Below, one piece after another: positions 20,699-32,210 of a stretch of 64,000 nucleotides of DNA. The stretch spans positions 320,866,893 through 320,930,892 of the forward strand of contig JAUPFV010000002.1 of assembly GCA_036936605.1 (NCBI GenBank), written 5' to 3'. Under the pieces are notes generated by a model. It saw only the letters and a list, made by a program, of their open reading frames with translations. It did no database searches and had not been told where the DNA came from. The position numbers were made by a program, and so were the translations under genes. Positions within the stretch are counted from its first letter, which is position 1. Every line of letters starts with the position of its first letter. The stretch is from Limnanthes douglasii subsp. nivea. Taxonomy: Eukaryota; Streptophyta; Magnoliopsida; Brassicales; Limnanthaceae.

Positions 20699-21913
20699 TT
20701 GACTCATGAACCTGGTATGGATGTAAATCAGAATCTACATCTTGTCTTAAATCAAGAATCATATTCTCAAACAATCTTTGATGAATTGTTGGACGAACCT
20801 AAAACGTTTAGGTCATTAAGAGAATTATATGCAGAAACAAATGAAATCGAAGTTGAATCTACAGGAGAAGATGCTATGATTTTACTGTCAGCTGAAGAAC
20901 CAACCACTTATGAAGAAGCCACAAAAAATGAACAGTGGTATCATGCGATGAGAGAGGAGATTCAGTCGATTAAGAGGAATGCTACATGTGAATTTGCAGA
21001 TCTTCCTAGGGGTCACAAAGCGATTGCTCTGAAATGGGGTTTCAAAGTAAAGTAGAATCTAGATGGAGAAGTCGTGAAACACAAAGCTAGATTGGTGTCC
21101 AAAGGATATGTTCAAGAGAAAGGTATTGACTTTGATGAAGTTTTTGCCCCGGTTGTAGAATGGAAACAGTGAGAGTGATTTTAGCTATCGCTGCTCAACA
21201 TTCATGGCAAGTGCATCATATGGATGTCAAATCAGCATTCTTGAATGGAGATCTGATAGAAGAAGTTTATATCAAACAACCACCGGTATTTATTGAGAAA
21301 GGAAAGGAAAATCAGGTTTTGAGACTCAGAAAAGCTCTTTATGGCCTGAAGCAAGCTCCAAGAGCTTGGAATGCTAAGCTAGACATGTGTTTCCAAAGAC
21401 TTGGATTTGAGAAATGTCCATTAGAGCATTCTTTGTATAAGAGACGTGTGAAGGATGAAACTCAAATTGTTGGGGTCTATGTAGATGATCTAATAATCAC
21501 AGGTACAAGACTTGCAGGAATTCTGGAGTTCAAACAACAGATGAAGAAATTGTTTGATATGAGTGACTTGGGATTATTGAGTTATTATCTTAGAATTCGA
21601 GTTCTTCAGAGACCAGGCTACATCAGTTTATGTCAGTCAAGCTATGCCTTGAAGATATTGGAGAAGGTGAATATGGAGGATTGTAAACCGTGCAAAATCC
21701 CTATAGATTCACGCATGAAACTGTGCAAAAATGATGATAACCCACTTGTGATACTGGCAGCTTGCGTTACTTGGTGAATACAAGGCCTGATCTAGCATTC
21801 TCAGTAGCAGTTGTAAGTAGGTTCATGGAAAGACCATCCATGAAACATTTCGCTTCTGTAAAACAAATCTTGAGGTACATCAAAGGTACTTTAAATTTGG
21901 GTTGTGTGTATGA
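20699..21913 (+). pseudogene. E2 reverse transcriptase and start of RNase H
   Basis: The linker and RT N-terminus ('EEPTTYEEATKNEQWYHAM') are open at 20,699-21,055, then a stop. Near 21,160 one base is missing in the 'APVVxMETVR' segment. The frame 21,160-21,777 then reads 'MDVKSAFLNGDLIEEVYI', 'ALYGLKQAPRAWNAKL' and the catalytic 'YVDDLIITG' (about 21,478-21,504). A further shift near 21,750 precedes 'NTRPDLAFSVAVVSRFMERP'. All palm motifs are recognisable. Confidence 0.9.
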
Positions 21914-22169
21914 TGTAAATTATTAACTCAAGGCTACGAAATGAACACACACAATCACACTGTATTCATTCTGCAGAATATTACATAAATAGAGATGGAT
22001 TATAACCACCTATTACTAGAAACAAGGCCACTACTTCAACTAAGGAAGCCACTTCCTCAACTAAGGAAACCACTTCCTCAACTACTGCTAGAAAAATGGA
22101 AATAACTATCGTCCACGTACTAGCCAAAAATGCTAAAAACTAGGACTCTTATTTGACTAAATCTTAACA
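21914..22169 (-). repeat. 3' LTR of copia E5
   Basis: On the minus strand it starts TGTTAAGATTTAG and ends with CA at 21,914 (256 bases). The purine tract next to it reads 'caagggagagat' on the minus strand. Inside, a ~24-bp unit ('cttcctcaactaaggaa' on the plus strand) is repeated about three times at 22,030-22,085. The opposite LTR is absent. Confidence 0.8.
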
Positions 22170-22209
22170 ATCTCTCCCTTGAACTAGACTGTATTTGCAG
22201 CTAGTTAAC

Positions 22210-22677
22210 TCATGAAATGTCACAAACACCAAGCTTCTTTCTCAGTTCCCGAAATGTCTCCAGTTTCAACGGTTTGGTAAGAATGTCTGCTAACTGATTT
22301 CTTGTTCCACAAAACTGAAGCTGCACAATTCCATCGTTCCCAAGTTCCCTTAGAAAATGATAGCGCACGTCAATGTTCTTGCTCCTACCATACATTACTG
22401 GATTTTTTGATAGCTTAATTGTTGAGCTATTGTCACAAAAAATCAGATTACTTTCACTGCCTCTGTAGCCTATCTTATTTAGTACCATTTGAATCGATAT
22501 AGCTTGACAACTACTCCATGCGGCTACTACAAACGCAGCTTCTATCGTGATTAAGGTTACTATGGGTTGCTTTCGAGATGACCAAGATACTGCAGCCCCA
22601 CTTAGCATAAAAAACATAACCTGACGTACTTCTTCTGTCTTCAATTGATCCAGCATAGTCACTATCAGTAAATCCAA
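22210..22677 (-). pseudogene. E5 RNase H
   Basis: A 155-codon frame carries the copia RNase H end: 'SGAAVSWSSRKQPIVTL', 'IEAAFVVAAWSSCQAI', 'LIFCDNSSTIKLSKNPV', 'KNIDVRYHFLRELGNDG', 'NQLADILTKPL'. The conserved 'STxEAExxA' segment reads TIEAAFVVA, so the E is followed by A rather than E. It overlaps the RT frame by shift (22,511-22,677) and ends in the normal stop. Confidence 0.9.
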
Positions 22678-23688
22678 TCAATACATGATTTCCTTCCTCT
22701 TTGTAAAGAATACCATACTTTGATGTTCCTTGCAAATACCGTAGAATTCGTTTTGCATACTCATAGTGGATACGAGTGGGTCTTGACATGTATCTGCTAA
22801 GTAAACTAACCGTATACGTTATGTCTGGCCTCGTTGCAGTTAAGTACATTAGGCTCCCAATCAGCTGCTTGTAGAATGAGCCATCCATCTCCACACCATC
22901 TTCATCCTTAGAGATTTTAATTCCTGGAACCATTGGATTTTCAAAAGAATTGCAATGCTCCATTCCAAACCTTCTCAACACCTCCATTACATACTTTGTT
23001 TGGCTGATAAATATGCCACCATTAAACTGCATCACCACAATGCCAAGAAAATACCTCATCTTACCCAAGTTTGACATATCGAACTCTTTCATCATGGATT
23101 CTTTAAATTCATGCATCATCTTTTCATCATCTCCAGTAATATTAAATCATCGACATACAAACTAACAATCAAACATTTACCTTGTTCAACTTTGGTGAAC
23201 AATGTTTTCTCACTATCCTCCTTCTTGAAACCTTCTCTTTTGAAGTATGACTCAATCCTGCTGAACCACGCTCGCAGCGCCTGCTTGAGCCCGTACAAAG
23301 CTTTGTTGAGCTTATAGACCTTCTGCTCCTCATTCTTTCTTTCATAACCCCTTGGTTGATCCACATACACATTCTCAGTTATTTTTCCATGAAGAAATGC
23401 TGATTTTACATCAAGCTGAAATACACACCATCCTCTTTGTGCAGCAAGAGCTAGAATCATTCGAACTGTATCCATGCGAGCTACAAGAGCATAGACTTCT
23501 TTATAATCAATTCCGTATTCCTGAGCATACCCCTTGGCAACCAGACGAGCCTTGTATTTTTGTACTTCTCCAAGCTCATGCAACTTTGTTTTGTATACCC
23601 ATTTGAATCCTATCCTTTTTGTTCCTTTTGGCAGCTCCATGAGATCCCACATATTGTTCTTTTCAATTGACTTCATTTCCATATCCAT
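22511..23688 (-). pseudogene. E5 reverse transcriptase
   Basis: The first frame (23,116-23,688) has 'MDLMELPKGTKRIGFKWVYK'-type start, 'LDVKSAFLHGKITENVYVDQP', 'LNKALYGLKQALRAW' and the catalytic 'YVDDLILL' (about 23,140-23,165). A shift at about 23,118 moves to 22,511-23,119 with 'MSNLGKMRYFLGI', 'LIGSLMYLTATRPDITY' and 'GFTDSDYAGSIEDRRSTSGY', the beginning of RNase H. Two frameshifts apart, all motifs are in place. E5 is probably one of the younger insertions. Confidence 0.9.
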
Positions 23689-23727
23689 AGCTTCTTGTCT
23701 TTTAATGCCTCATCAAATGTAGTAGGA

Positions 23728-24900
23728 TCAGAATGAGTAAGTAGCAAACAAAACTAGGTAAGTCTCTTCCTCGTCAGAAGAATCGTGATTCTCCTCCTCC
23801 TCAGAAAATCCTTCTCCAGAAACATAATTATCCATCCATCTTGGTGTTCTTCTATTTCGAGGTTCTATTAGCGGAGAATCCTCTGTATTTCCTTCTTCAT
23901 TTTCATCCATATTTTCTTCTTCTTCATCTGCATTTCTTTGTTCATTTCCACCACCTGAATCTGCATTTGTTTTGTTCCTTTCTTCACTGGTCTCATCTTC
24001 CCATTCCAAATCAAAAAAGTTGTCTTCTTTAGTGTTTTCTTTCCAATCCCATTGTTTATGTTCTTCAAAGACAACGTCCCGACTGATAATAATCTTATTA
24101 GAAATTGGATCAAATAATCGGTATGCCTTCGTTGGTTCACTTATACCAACAAGGACACAACGAATACTTTTATATTCGAGCTTTGTTCGTCTAGCATCAG
24201 GTACATGTGCATGGGCAATACAGCCAAAGACCCTCAAGTGCCCAACTGAAGGTTTCTCCCCATACGAAACTTCCTCTGGTGTTTTTTCTTTTACTGCTGC
24301 TGTTGGACATCGATTAAGAATGTGGACTGCCCAGTTTACTGCCTCTGCCTAGAATTTTCTTGGAACATTCTTCTCAATCAACAAACTCCTCACCATATTC
24401 ATCACAGTTCTGTTTTTCCGCTCCGCAACTCCGTTCGGCTATGGTGTATAAGCAGCAATTAATTGTCGTTTGATCCCATTCTTCTCACAAAATTCGTTGA
24501 ACTCATTTGATGTGAATTCACCTACACGATCTGTTCTTAGGCATTTGATGGATTTCTCCATTTATTTTTAAACAAGAGCCTTATACAGTTTGAAAGTACT
24601 GAACGCATCTGACTTATATGCAAGAAAATAAACCCACGCCTTTCTACTTTAGTCATCAATGAAACAAAGGAAGTACCTATTTTTTCCCTCTAAGGCTGGA
24701 GAAATCGGGCCACAAATGTCAGCATGAATCAGTTCCAGGTTTGTCGATGCTCTCCATGTGCTTTTCTTTGGAATTACTTCTTGATGTTGCTTGCCTTTCA
24801 AACAATCCGTGCATACAACTTCGCATACTGAGAAACTTGGCAAGTAGGGCACATAGTATACATCCCGTATTGTATAGTTAATGATATATGCGACACTCAT
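23728..24900 (-). pseudogene. E5 integrase and acidic linker
   Basis: On the minus strand, 24,649-24,900 holds the finger end ('CTDCLKGKQHQEV') and 'LIHADICGPISP' (first D). About 24,430-24,640, broken by stops, holds 'CLRTDRVGEF' (second D) and 'NGVAERKNRTV' (E). The open frame 23,728-24,237 holds the C-terminal domain 'RVFGCIAHAHVPDARRTKLE' and 'AYRLFDPISNKIIISRDVVF', then a very acidic linker (E/D/N-rich, about residues 75-140) before RT. Confidence 0.9.
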
Positions 24901-25062
24901 TCGACTTCATTAGTACGGCCAAGCCCTTTGTGTCATGATATATGCGACATTAATTCGACTTCATTAGTACGGCCAAGCCTTTTTCTTGCAACTATCCAAC
25001 ACTAAGAAGATTATTCTTCAAGCCAGGCACATATTATACATCCCGTATTGTATAGTTAATTC
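24849..25062. repeat. Local templated duplications inside E5
   Basis: A ~32-bp block ('acatcccgtattgtatagtt' within it) occurs at about 24,851 and 25,029. Between these, a ~45-bp block ('cattcgacttcattagtacg' or a near match) occurs twice in tandem (about 24,884 and 24,939). They lie between the protease and the integrase finger and disrupt the frame. Confidence 0.8.
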
Positions 25063-25282
25063 CTTTTATGGTTAAGCAAACATTTCCCTTCCCAGCAACA
25101 TTCATACTTGCAGAGTTTCCCAATCTGACCACCTTGCTAAATCCTTTCGTTACATCACAAAAAAGAGATAAATCACCACACATGTGATTGCTGCACCCGG
25201 ATTCGATGTACCACACAATATCTTTATCACCTTCAAGCGTCTCAATATACGCCATTAGCATTATCTCCTCATATTCTTCCAT
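25034..25282 (-). pseudogene. E5 protease
   Basis: The frame reads 'VWYIESGCSNHMCGDLSLF'. In this family the box is normally 'WYLDSGCSNHM'; here the catalytic aspartate is glutamate, so the protease is expected to be dead. The frame continues with 'LGNSASMNVAGKGNVCL'. It follows gag in the same direction after a short gap. Confidence 0.85.
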
Positions 25283-25342
25283 ATCTGCAAAGTTTACTTG
25301 ACACTCATACTGAAAGTGTCCAAGCTTATGATACTTATAACA

Positions 25343-26110
25343 CTAAATTGTTGCCATATTCCATGGATGACGACCCCTGCCTCTGCCTTGTCCTCGACCT
25401 CCTCGAAAAACAGTTTTTCGTTGTCTTCCTCCACCATAGCTGTCTTCACGAGTTACCTTCAAGGCCTGCTCATCATCTCCACCTTTTTTAAATTTTTGCT
25501 CATGCACAAGCAGAGAACTCTGCAATGCATCTACATACAACTGATCTATGTCCTTGGCTTCCTCAATGGAACAAACAATATAGTTCCACTTATCAGTAAG
25601 AGTTCGCAAGATCTTCTCAACAATCTTGACATCACCCACATCTTCTCCATAATTCCTCATCTCATTTGCAATCGTCATTACTCTACCAAAGTAATCAGTG
25701 ATTGCTTATCCTTACTTCATTGCAAGACCTCAAAATCCCGGCGTAAGCGATTGAGTTGAGCTCTCTTTACTCGAGCATTTCCTTGACACTTCACCTTCAT
25801 GGAATCCCAAAGCTTTTTAGATGTCTCCTTCTGAGTGATTGTCTTCAGAATTGACTTGTCAAGTGACTGAAACAAGTAATTCTTAGCCTTCAAATCCTTC
25901 AGCTTCATCTCGTCTAAGCTCTTTATTGCCGCTGGTGTCAATCCATCCCTGCTCGCTGGCTCAATATAACCTGTTTCAACAGCAACCCAATACTCCTTCG
26001 AACGAAGGAGGTTCTCCATGACCATGCTCCAATGGTCGTAGTCACCATCAAACTTTGGAATTCGGCCACAAACTATAGATGCAGCTAACCCATATCCGCT
26101 ACCTTGGTAT
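25343..26110 (-). pseudogene. E5 gag (UBN2-type) with damaged zinc knuckle
   Basis: On the minus strand, the frame 25,717-26,025 starts in 'MVMENLLRSKEYW' and runs through 'LWDSMKVKCQGNARVKRAQL'. After a shift, 25,343-25,678 holds 'VEKILRTLTDKWNYIVCSIE' and an RG-rich stretch. After a stop comes the knuckle at about 25,308-25,350, reading C-Y-K-Y-H-K-L-G-H-F-Q-Y-E-C; the second cysteine is tyrosine. The upstream part, about 26,030-26,110, reads 'IPKFDGDYDHWS'. Confidence 0.85.
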
Positions 26111-26174
26111 TCCTCTCGCCGCTACCTCCTTAAAAGTCATGCCTTTCGTCCCTACTCTTGTAAAATCACACATT

Positions 26175-26424
26175 GTTAAGATATGCCCTATTTGTTTAGG
26201 GCTCAAAATTGAAGTTAGTTGCTTGAGATGACATTTGTCTACCAGGGTCATAAGGTGGGCTTGCCATTAGAGTTTTGAAGCCTTGGAATGACTCTCTCAT
26301 TTCAAAGATTCTTTGGAACATTTCTGCAAAAAACGATTCTCTTTGGATCCAATGAGTGAATCAAGTTTACATGAGGGACACTTCCGTTTAGGATTGGATG
26401 GTTCAAGTTTACCGATAACGAAAC
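26175..26424 (+). pseudogene. Plant LINE reverse transcriptase tail, part 1
   Basis: On the plus strand the frame reads 'GGLAIRVLKPWNDSLISKIL' followed by 'WNISAKNDSLWIQWV'. This is the typical segment at the end of plant L1-type RT ('GGLGIRSLxxWNxALLxKxLW'). The preceding 'GSKLKLVA*DDICLP' fits as well, with one stop. TRIM2 interrupts it at 26,425, and the LINE continues at 27,335. It is non-functional. Confidence 0.8.
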
Positions 26425-26559
26425 TGTAGAAAAAGGTAAAACAAAGAAAGACAACTACGGTTTTATAATTTAGAAAGTGTACCAAATATATAGAGTATTG
26501 AGATCTTATTTATAAACAAACTACATGTGCTAATGGGTATACGCCTTATATCTCTAACA
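26425..26559 (-). repeat. TRIM2 3' LTR
   Basis: 135 bases, TG...CA on the minus strand, with a purine tract immediately upstream. Confidence 0.85.
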
Positions 26560-27199
26560 CCCTCTTTCAAAGTCGCTTAAGCTTATTCTTATATTGTGAG
26601 TTTCTTACCCAAAATAAAAGCAACAAAAACCAAACAACAAACTTCAAAACCATAATCGAAATTCAAAATTAAAACAAAACGCAAAAAACAAAATCGAAAC
26701 ATCAAAACCAAAAATCAAACTCCAATCTCCAATCTTCATAGTCCAATTTCTAATCTCCAATATCAAATTCTAAACTACAAACTAATCGAAATGAGTCCAA
26801 ACAAATTCAAACGAAACCAAACAAAGCTAAAATAATCCAAATAAGTCCAAACGAATGCAAACTAATTTTATACCAAATCCCAACCCAAATGAATAACGAA
26901 ATCTAGAAAGATACTACACTATTCCAGTAGCAATCTATCCCGAACTGTGGCACTAAATCCCAATTCAACCGTTCTGGTTGAAGGATTAGGTGTCCCGAAC
27001 ATGCGCTTCAAAATTTAGCAAAAACTATTACCGTTTACCTTTTAATTAGGTTTGTTGATTGTGGCTTCACACACGAGATCCAAAAACCGAAAAATTTCAT
27101 TGTTTCTTTCCTGAAGAGGTCAACTAAAAACACTGCCCACTGACACAAAAGAAGACACGAAAACTTAAAATCAAGATCTAATCCTACACTCTAATACCA

Positions 27200-27334
27200 T
27201 GTAGAAAAAGTTAAAACAAAGAAATATGACTATAGTTTTATAATATAGAAAGCGTACCAATTACATAGAATATAAAGCTCTTATTAAGAGATAAACTATA
27301 TGTCCTAATGGGATTAGGCTTTATATCTCTAACA
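27200..27334 (-). repeat. TRIM2 5' LTR
   Basis: 135 bases. It is followed, in minus-strand order, by a primer-like site with one mismatch to the usual TGGTATCAGAG. Confidence 0.85.
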
Positions 27335-27830
27335 TAAACACCCATTGCTAAGCTACAAACGTGGCATTCTAAAAATTCGAGGTAGAAGAAAAATGCTTAT
27401 GATTTATATAGGCTATGGATGTTTTGAGGCGATAAGATTCTATCATTTAGAGCTCTTACATTTCTTCAAAACATAGCTTTGTGCTTTGTCTTAGCTTAAA
27501 AGGTAGGTTGCATGCAAGGGATAAAATTACTTACGTAGAGATTTACCAAGTTTGTCCATTGTGTAGTGATCATCTACAAACAACCCATCATCTCTTATTT
27601 TGTTGTTTTGTGAGAAATCTGATTTGAAGTGAAATTCGGGGTTGGATGGACATTTTAAAAGAAGCGAATACGTTGGACAGTGCGGTGAAATGGCTTAAGA
27701 ACGAAGCCAAATGTAGCTTTTGCTTGCATCGTTCATCACATTTGGACAGTCCATACCCGACTGGTCTTTGACAGAATGACCACACAACTGAGGGACATCA
27801 TGCATGCCATCTAGATACACGTCTATGGGA
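27335..27830 (+). pseudogene. Plant LINE tail, part 2: zf-RVT domain
   Basis: The plus frames read 'SSKHSFVLCLSLKGRLHARD' then 'KITYVEIYQVCPLCSDH'. This matches the zf-RVT region of plant LINEs ('PKHSFxLWLxxxxRLxTRDxL...CxLC...EtxxHLFFxC'). 'HHLLFCCEKSDLKW' follows, and a degenerate 'xIVHHIW' segment near 27,730-27,760. It is the direct continuation of part 1 across TRIM2. Several shifts and stops are present. Confidence 0.75.
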
Positions 27831-28386
27831 CTATTTTCTCCTGCAAACCGAACTTGTTAACATAAACTAGTATTTTTTGCTAGCTTTTTGTTTTTAACCA
27901 ACTATTTTGGCATAGTTGTATTTCATCACGTGCCATATGTTTTGGCCACTTTGATTGTTGTATGTTTTTTTTTACTATGGTATACTCGAGTATGTGTACA
28001 ACGTTTTCATTATATTAAACGAAAATCAAGTTACAGAATCACGTAAAGAATTTTGGGTTCTTGCTCAACCTTCCAAATCCAAAATTAAAAAGAAATAATT
28101 AAGATATGCTAGTAGGTGTTTATGCATCTGGATTCGATGGAGAAAATTTTGAAAAATATTAGTGTATCTAAACAGTTTTATAAAAATAAAAATATATGAG
28201 CTAGACTAAAATGAGATCCGTTTTTTTTAGAATGAGAATTTATTTTATTACCTTCGATTCTCCACTTTCTGAAAAGAAGTTGTCACAACCATGAAATTTT
28301 AATCTCATTTTGGCGGCAAGAAAAAACCTTACCAAATTTTGTGTGCAGTGACAAAACTTCGACACACGAGAAACCCACACTTATCC
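27831..28386. other. AT-rich spacer, nothing recognised
   Basis: No domain, LTR or repeat partner was found on either strand. Confidence 0.45.
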
Positions 28387-28513
<127 letters not shown>

Positions 28514-28599
28514 TTTCCACTTAATTCTCTCTTCATATATACTTTATTTTTTCTTGAATGATTTTTGAGTTTTTATTCCAGTAAAATTGTTATATTTAT

Positions 28600-28830
28600 C
28601 CTTTAAAAAATTATTTACAAGCACCTAGAAAATCGTGGGAACCACCATAGTCGATTTCCATTATAGAATCACAACAAGCACTCTTTCATTGTAGATCATG
28701 AGGTATAATTATTAGTAAATGCAAATTAGTAATTTTTATTCTATTTTATTCTTGTTCGTCTTTAGAATTGGAAGGATTATCTCTCAAGTGTTTTTAGGGT
28801 TTATAACGCTATAACAAATTTAGATAAACA
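28600..28830 (+). repeat. Probable 5' LTR end of copia E6
   Basis: Sequence ends in ...AAACA at 28,830, directly before a primer-like site. The left boundary is not determinable and no partner LTR was identified. Confidence 0.4.
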
Positions 28831-28832
28831 AT

Positions 28833-28845
28833 TGGTATCAGATCC
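28833..28845 (+). promoter_or_regulatory. Primer-binding site of E6
   Basis: TGGTATCAGATCC differs from the initiator-tRNA complement by one base (T for G). Confidence 0.65.
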
Positions 28846-30216
28846 TTCTGACCATCTGCGTGTTTCATAAATAAAAACCTTTAAATTCAGTCTCCCAAAA
28901 CCTCAATTGTAAAATTGATTCAGTTTGAGAGAAAAAACCTTATATAGAATTTTGATTATGTAAACTAATTGCATGTTAAGTGATAAAGAACATAGTATGC
29001 ACGTTAGTATTGATTGGTGCAATAGAGAGTATATAATTGATTCTTTTTTATGCATGTATATTATTACAGGTCTATTTTTGACACTTTAGGATCAAAACCC
29101 GAAGGTTCACCGCGATAAGAGGGTTCGTCGTTGTAGTGAACTACTTTAGAAAAATGGGTTTCCTCGACATGAAGTACTTTACGTGGAAAACAGACAATTT
29201 ACCGCAACCAACACTGGTTCGTCTTCGAAAACTATGATGAACTTTTACAATGAATGTTTTTATTTGACTTGCATGTGAGTTTGTTGCATTGAAACCGTCT
29301 AGAAAATCATAGAACCAATTTACATATTAAGAAGTTTCAGTCACTGACTTTATGTATTTCAGTTTGTATATTAAGCATGCTCATATCTACATGTTTAAGA
29401 TGTCTTGTATATTTATTTTTCCATTCTTGAGTGCATTGGAAAAATGTTTAGGGTTTACCGTTATGCAAACCCATCAATTTGCGCATTAAGAATCATCGAG
29501 TAATTGAGAATATATAGCCTTCGAGATTGAATGTAATTACTTATTGTCGTTGGCACTTGAACTCTTGGATGTTTAAGAGGGTGTCATACAATCCAATGGA
29601 TTATTTATTTTAGGTTGGGAGTTTGAATATATTTTATCTCCCTTCAGAACCTTTAGGGATATTTCACATCCCTAAAATATTTTGAATTGTTCAGAACATA
29701 AGAAAAATCAACACATTTTTTTGTTAGATAGACAATTTAGTTGTATTTGTATGGCTTGCAATGTGAATACTTTAGATAAACGTTCCTTATAACTACATTG
29801 ACATACCTGATATATCACATGTCTGTGATCTATTAGGAATGTCATATAAAAAAATTAATTTGGAGCATCATATCTTAAGGAACAATTATTATTTGTGGAA
29901 ATAGGCCTCTACATAATAATACCTTGCATTTTTTTATGGTGAGCAACTCGTTGTGTAACATCGTGTTTGAATTTACTCCCACCATACTCATGCACAACTA
30001 GTTTTCAGTGTTTAACGTTGACCATTACCTTCACCTCTTAATTATCATGGCGAGCTCGGACATATAATTTCCTTTCTGAACTTTTATCTTGATAAATGCT
30101 AATATTATGTTTAACTACTTTTGGTATTCTTTCAAAAATAATTACATTAATTAATTTTTTATTTTTTAGTAATTGACTCTCAACTAAGAAACAACATTGA
30201 GGTCGGTATATTTTCT

Positions 30217-30720
30217 AGAGGAAAATTTCAAGAGTGTAAAAGGAATATATCACTAATTTGGGGCTTACTGACATTGATTATTGTCTTCAATAGAACAAAA
30301 ATGCGCCTTGCAAATACAAGCACTCTTGATGAATTGATGTTCTAAAAGAGGTAGAAGCATTCTTTGTTATGTCCTACATAGTGGAAACGTCCATGTGTTC
30401 TTGAGCTCTTATATTATTAATATGTAAATTTCTAAGGACATGTTTTATCTATCTTGAAATGAGTTTTCTTAAGTCACGAGAGGCTATATCTAAGAACCTG
30501 AATAGTAAACTCTTCGAGGTAATGGGATGGTTCAAGATTGTTTATTTAAATTGGTTAACATTCATGAGATATCGAAGGTAATGTCCTACGGGAGGTACGA
30601 TGAATCTGAGGAATAACATCATGGATCATTTTCTTTTGACTTCCAAGAGTGGGATATTGTCCTCCAATACATCATATTGGGTTATCCTACTATGACTACT
30701 GTATTTCAATGATGAAATTA
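30217..30720 (+). pseudogene. E6 integrase remnant
   Basis: The clearest part, about 30,560-30,710, reads 'GRYDESEEYHHGSF' then 'SFDFQEWDIVLQYIILG'. It matches the copia integrase segment 'YYGRYDExGxxxGxF...QYTMPGTPQQNGVAE', where the catalytic glutamate should follow; here that part is lost. The upstream part is broken. Confidence 0.6.
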
Positions 30721-31439
30721 TAAATTAACATAAATGTTTAACACTATGATTGCTCGTATGTCCATATCCATTTCACTCTTCGAAGAATGAAGATATTGAG
30801 TTTACATCTTACATCTTCTACATTATAGTTATTTCAAACCTCTAAACACCACATAAAAATTTCAGATGGCAGAACTCCAGCTTCACACACTTTCACGTAT
30901 GGAAATGTCTACTTATAGAATAGTCTTATATATCGAGCGAACAAAAGTTAAAATCTAAACAATTAGCTACAATTTTATAGGCTACCATAACCACTCAATA
31001 AGATACAAATTTTACTCTCCCTAATTAAAAGTTCAATATCTGATCATAGAAATGCAATATTTTTAAGGATTCAAAATTTGGTGGGAATAATTTAGATAAC
31101 AATATATTTGTTAAAAAGTAATTAGAATCAATCATTTTGTCTCTAACATTGAGGGGTTCGGTTATAGTTAACATATCATTCATCTACAATATGCCAGGAA
31201 ATTCAATTCATCAAAATAATTTTGTAATTTTGCCTTAAGAAGAGAATTTTGATGTTGTTCGTGATAAATAAAATCGGAAACGTCAAGAAATTAGGAAAAT
31301 AAATGATCCTACATTATATAAATAGACTTGAGATAGAAAAAGTTTCATACTTTAATATTATGTGGCATACCTAACTTAACATGAAGAGACTTCATACATT
31401 CTGGAAGAGGATCTAATCACCTTTCAAGGTTTAACGAAG

Positions 31440-32210
31440 AGTTTAAACTCTAAATTATGGATTAAAGAATGAATGAGGTGTACAAATCAATGCATGACAA
31501 TTTAATATCGGATCTTGCCACCTTACCTGAAGGTAAGAAAGTGCCTTGTTGCAGATGCTTGTTTATGGAAACATGATACTTCAAGAAAAGTGGAAAGATA
31601 TAAAATGCAGCTTGTAGCAAAACTTTGCAACTAATGTGAAGGGGTTGATTATTTTGAGGAATTGTTTTCTAATTTATTCGAAAGACTTATTTAGGAGAAC
31701 CGTGGATTTTGTTGCTCATTTTGATTTGAAGATCCATTATATCGATGTTAAGATATAATATTTTAATGGAGACATTGAAGAAACTGTTTACAAGCACCAA
31801 CCTAAATAGTTTGTGTCTAGAGATCCAAATTTACTAGTATGTAAACTAAATAAACCCACATATGGACTCAAACATGCATTTCATCAGTTGTACCGCAAAT
31901 TCCTATAGATAATCATCTCATTGGGTTTTGAGACAAATCTTATATAATATTGTGTATATTACAAATTCAGTATGAGTAAAATGATTTATCTACTGTTTTA
32001 TACCACAAACGATCTAGGTTTATTACATGCTACCATTAGTTTTATGAGAAAAACATTTTGAATGAAGGACATTGGGGAAATGTCTTATGTGTTATGAATC
32101 AAAATAGTAAGGAGTCAGCATCGTAACATCCTAGGTTTTTCATAAAAGGTATACATTGAAAGCATGTTATATCGTTATAGTTTGGAAAACAGAAAACTCA
32201 TGGATACCCT
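31440..32210 (+). pseudogene. E6 reverse transcriptase remnant
   Basis: In shifting frames: 'LATLPEGKK', 'VAHFDLKIHYIDVK', 'FNGDIEETVYKHQP', 'DPNLLVCKLNKPTYGLKHAF', 'FYTTNDLGLLH', 'MKDIGEMSYVL'. The catalytic Y-x-D-D segment is not present in readable form (about 31,995-32,015 is shortened). Stops are frequent. Confidence 0.75.

Larger units (their letters stand above)
18209..21913 (+). mobile_element. Ty1/copia element E2, 3' end lost at the E5 LTR
   Basis: Primer site, gag, protease, integrase and reverse transcriptase follow in copia order. It is fairly complete in domains but carries several shifts and stops. The sequence ends in the RNase H region ('LNLGCVYD', about 21,890-21,913), where the LTR of the oppositely oriented E5 begins. 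RNase H and the 3' LTR are missing. Confidence 0.9.
21914..26170 (-). mobile_element. Ty1/copia element E5, 5' end lost at a LINE
   Basis: Read on the minus strand, gag, protease, integrase, reverse transcriptase, RNase H, purine tract and LTR follow in order. It belongs to a copia family different from E1-E3, with 'CPKFDGDYDHW'-type gag start and an 'ESGCSNHM' protease box. The gag N-terminal end meets LINE sequence at about 26,170, so the primer site and 5' LTR are gone. Confidence 0.9.
26425..27334 (-). mobile_element. Small non-coding LTR element TRIM2 (family F), 910 bp
   Basis: Two 135-base LTRs (26,425-26,559 and 27,200-27,334) begin TGTTAGAGATATAA and end CTACA on the minus strand. 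A primer-like TGGTATTAGAG lies next to the right LTR, and a purine tract 'ctttgaaagaggg' next to the left one. Flanking 5-mers are GAAAC and TAAAC, a target duplication with one change. The internal 640 bases have no coding frame and resemble 15,548-16,446. It sits inside LINE sequence. Confidence 0.88.
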
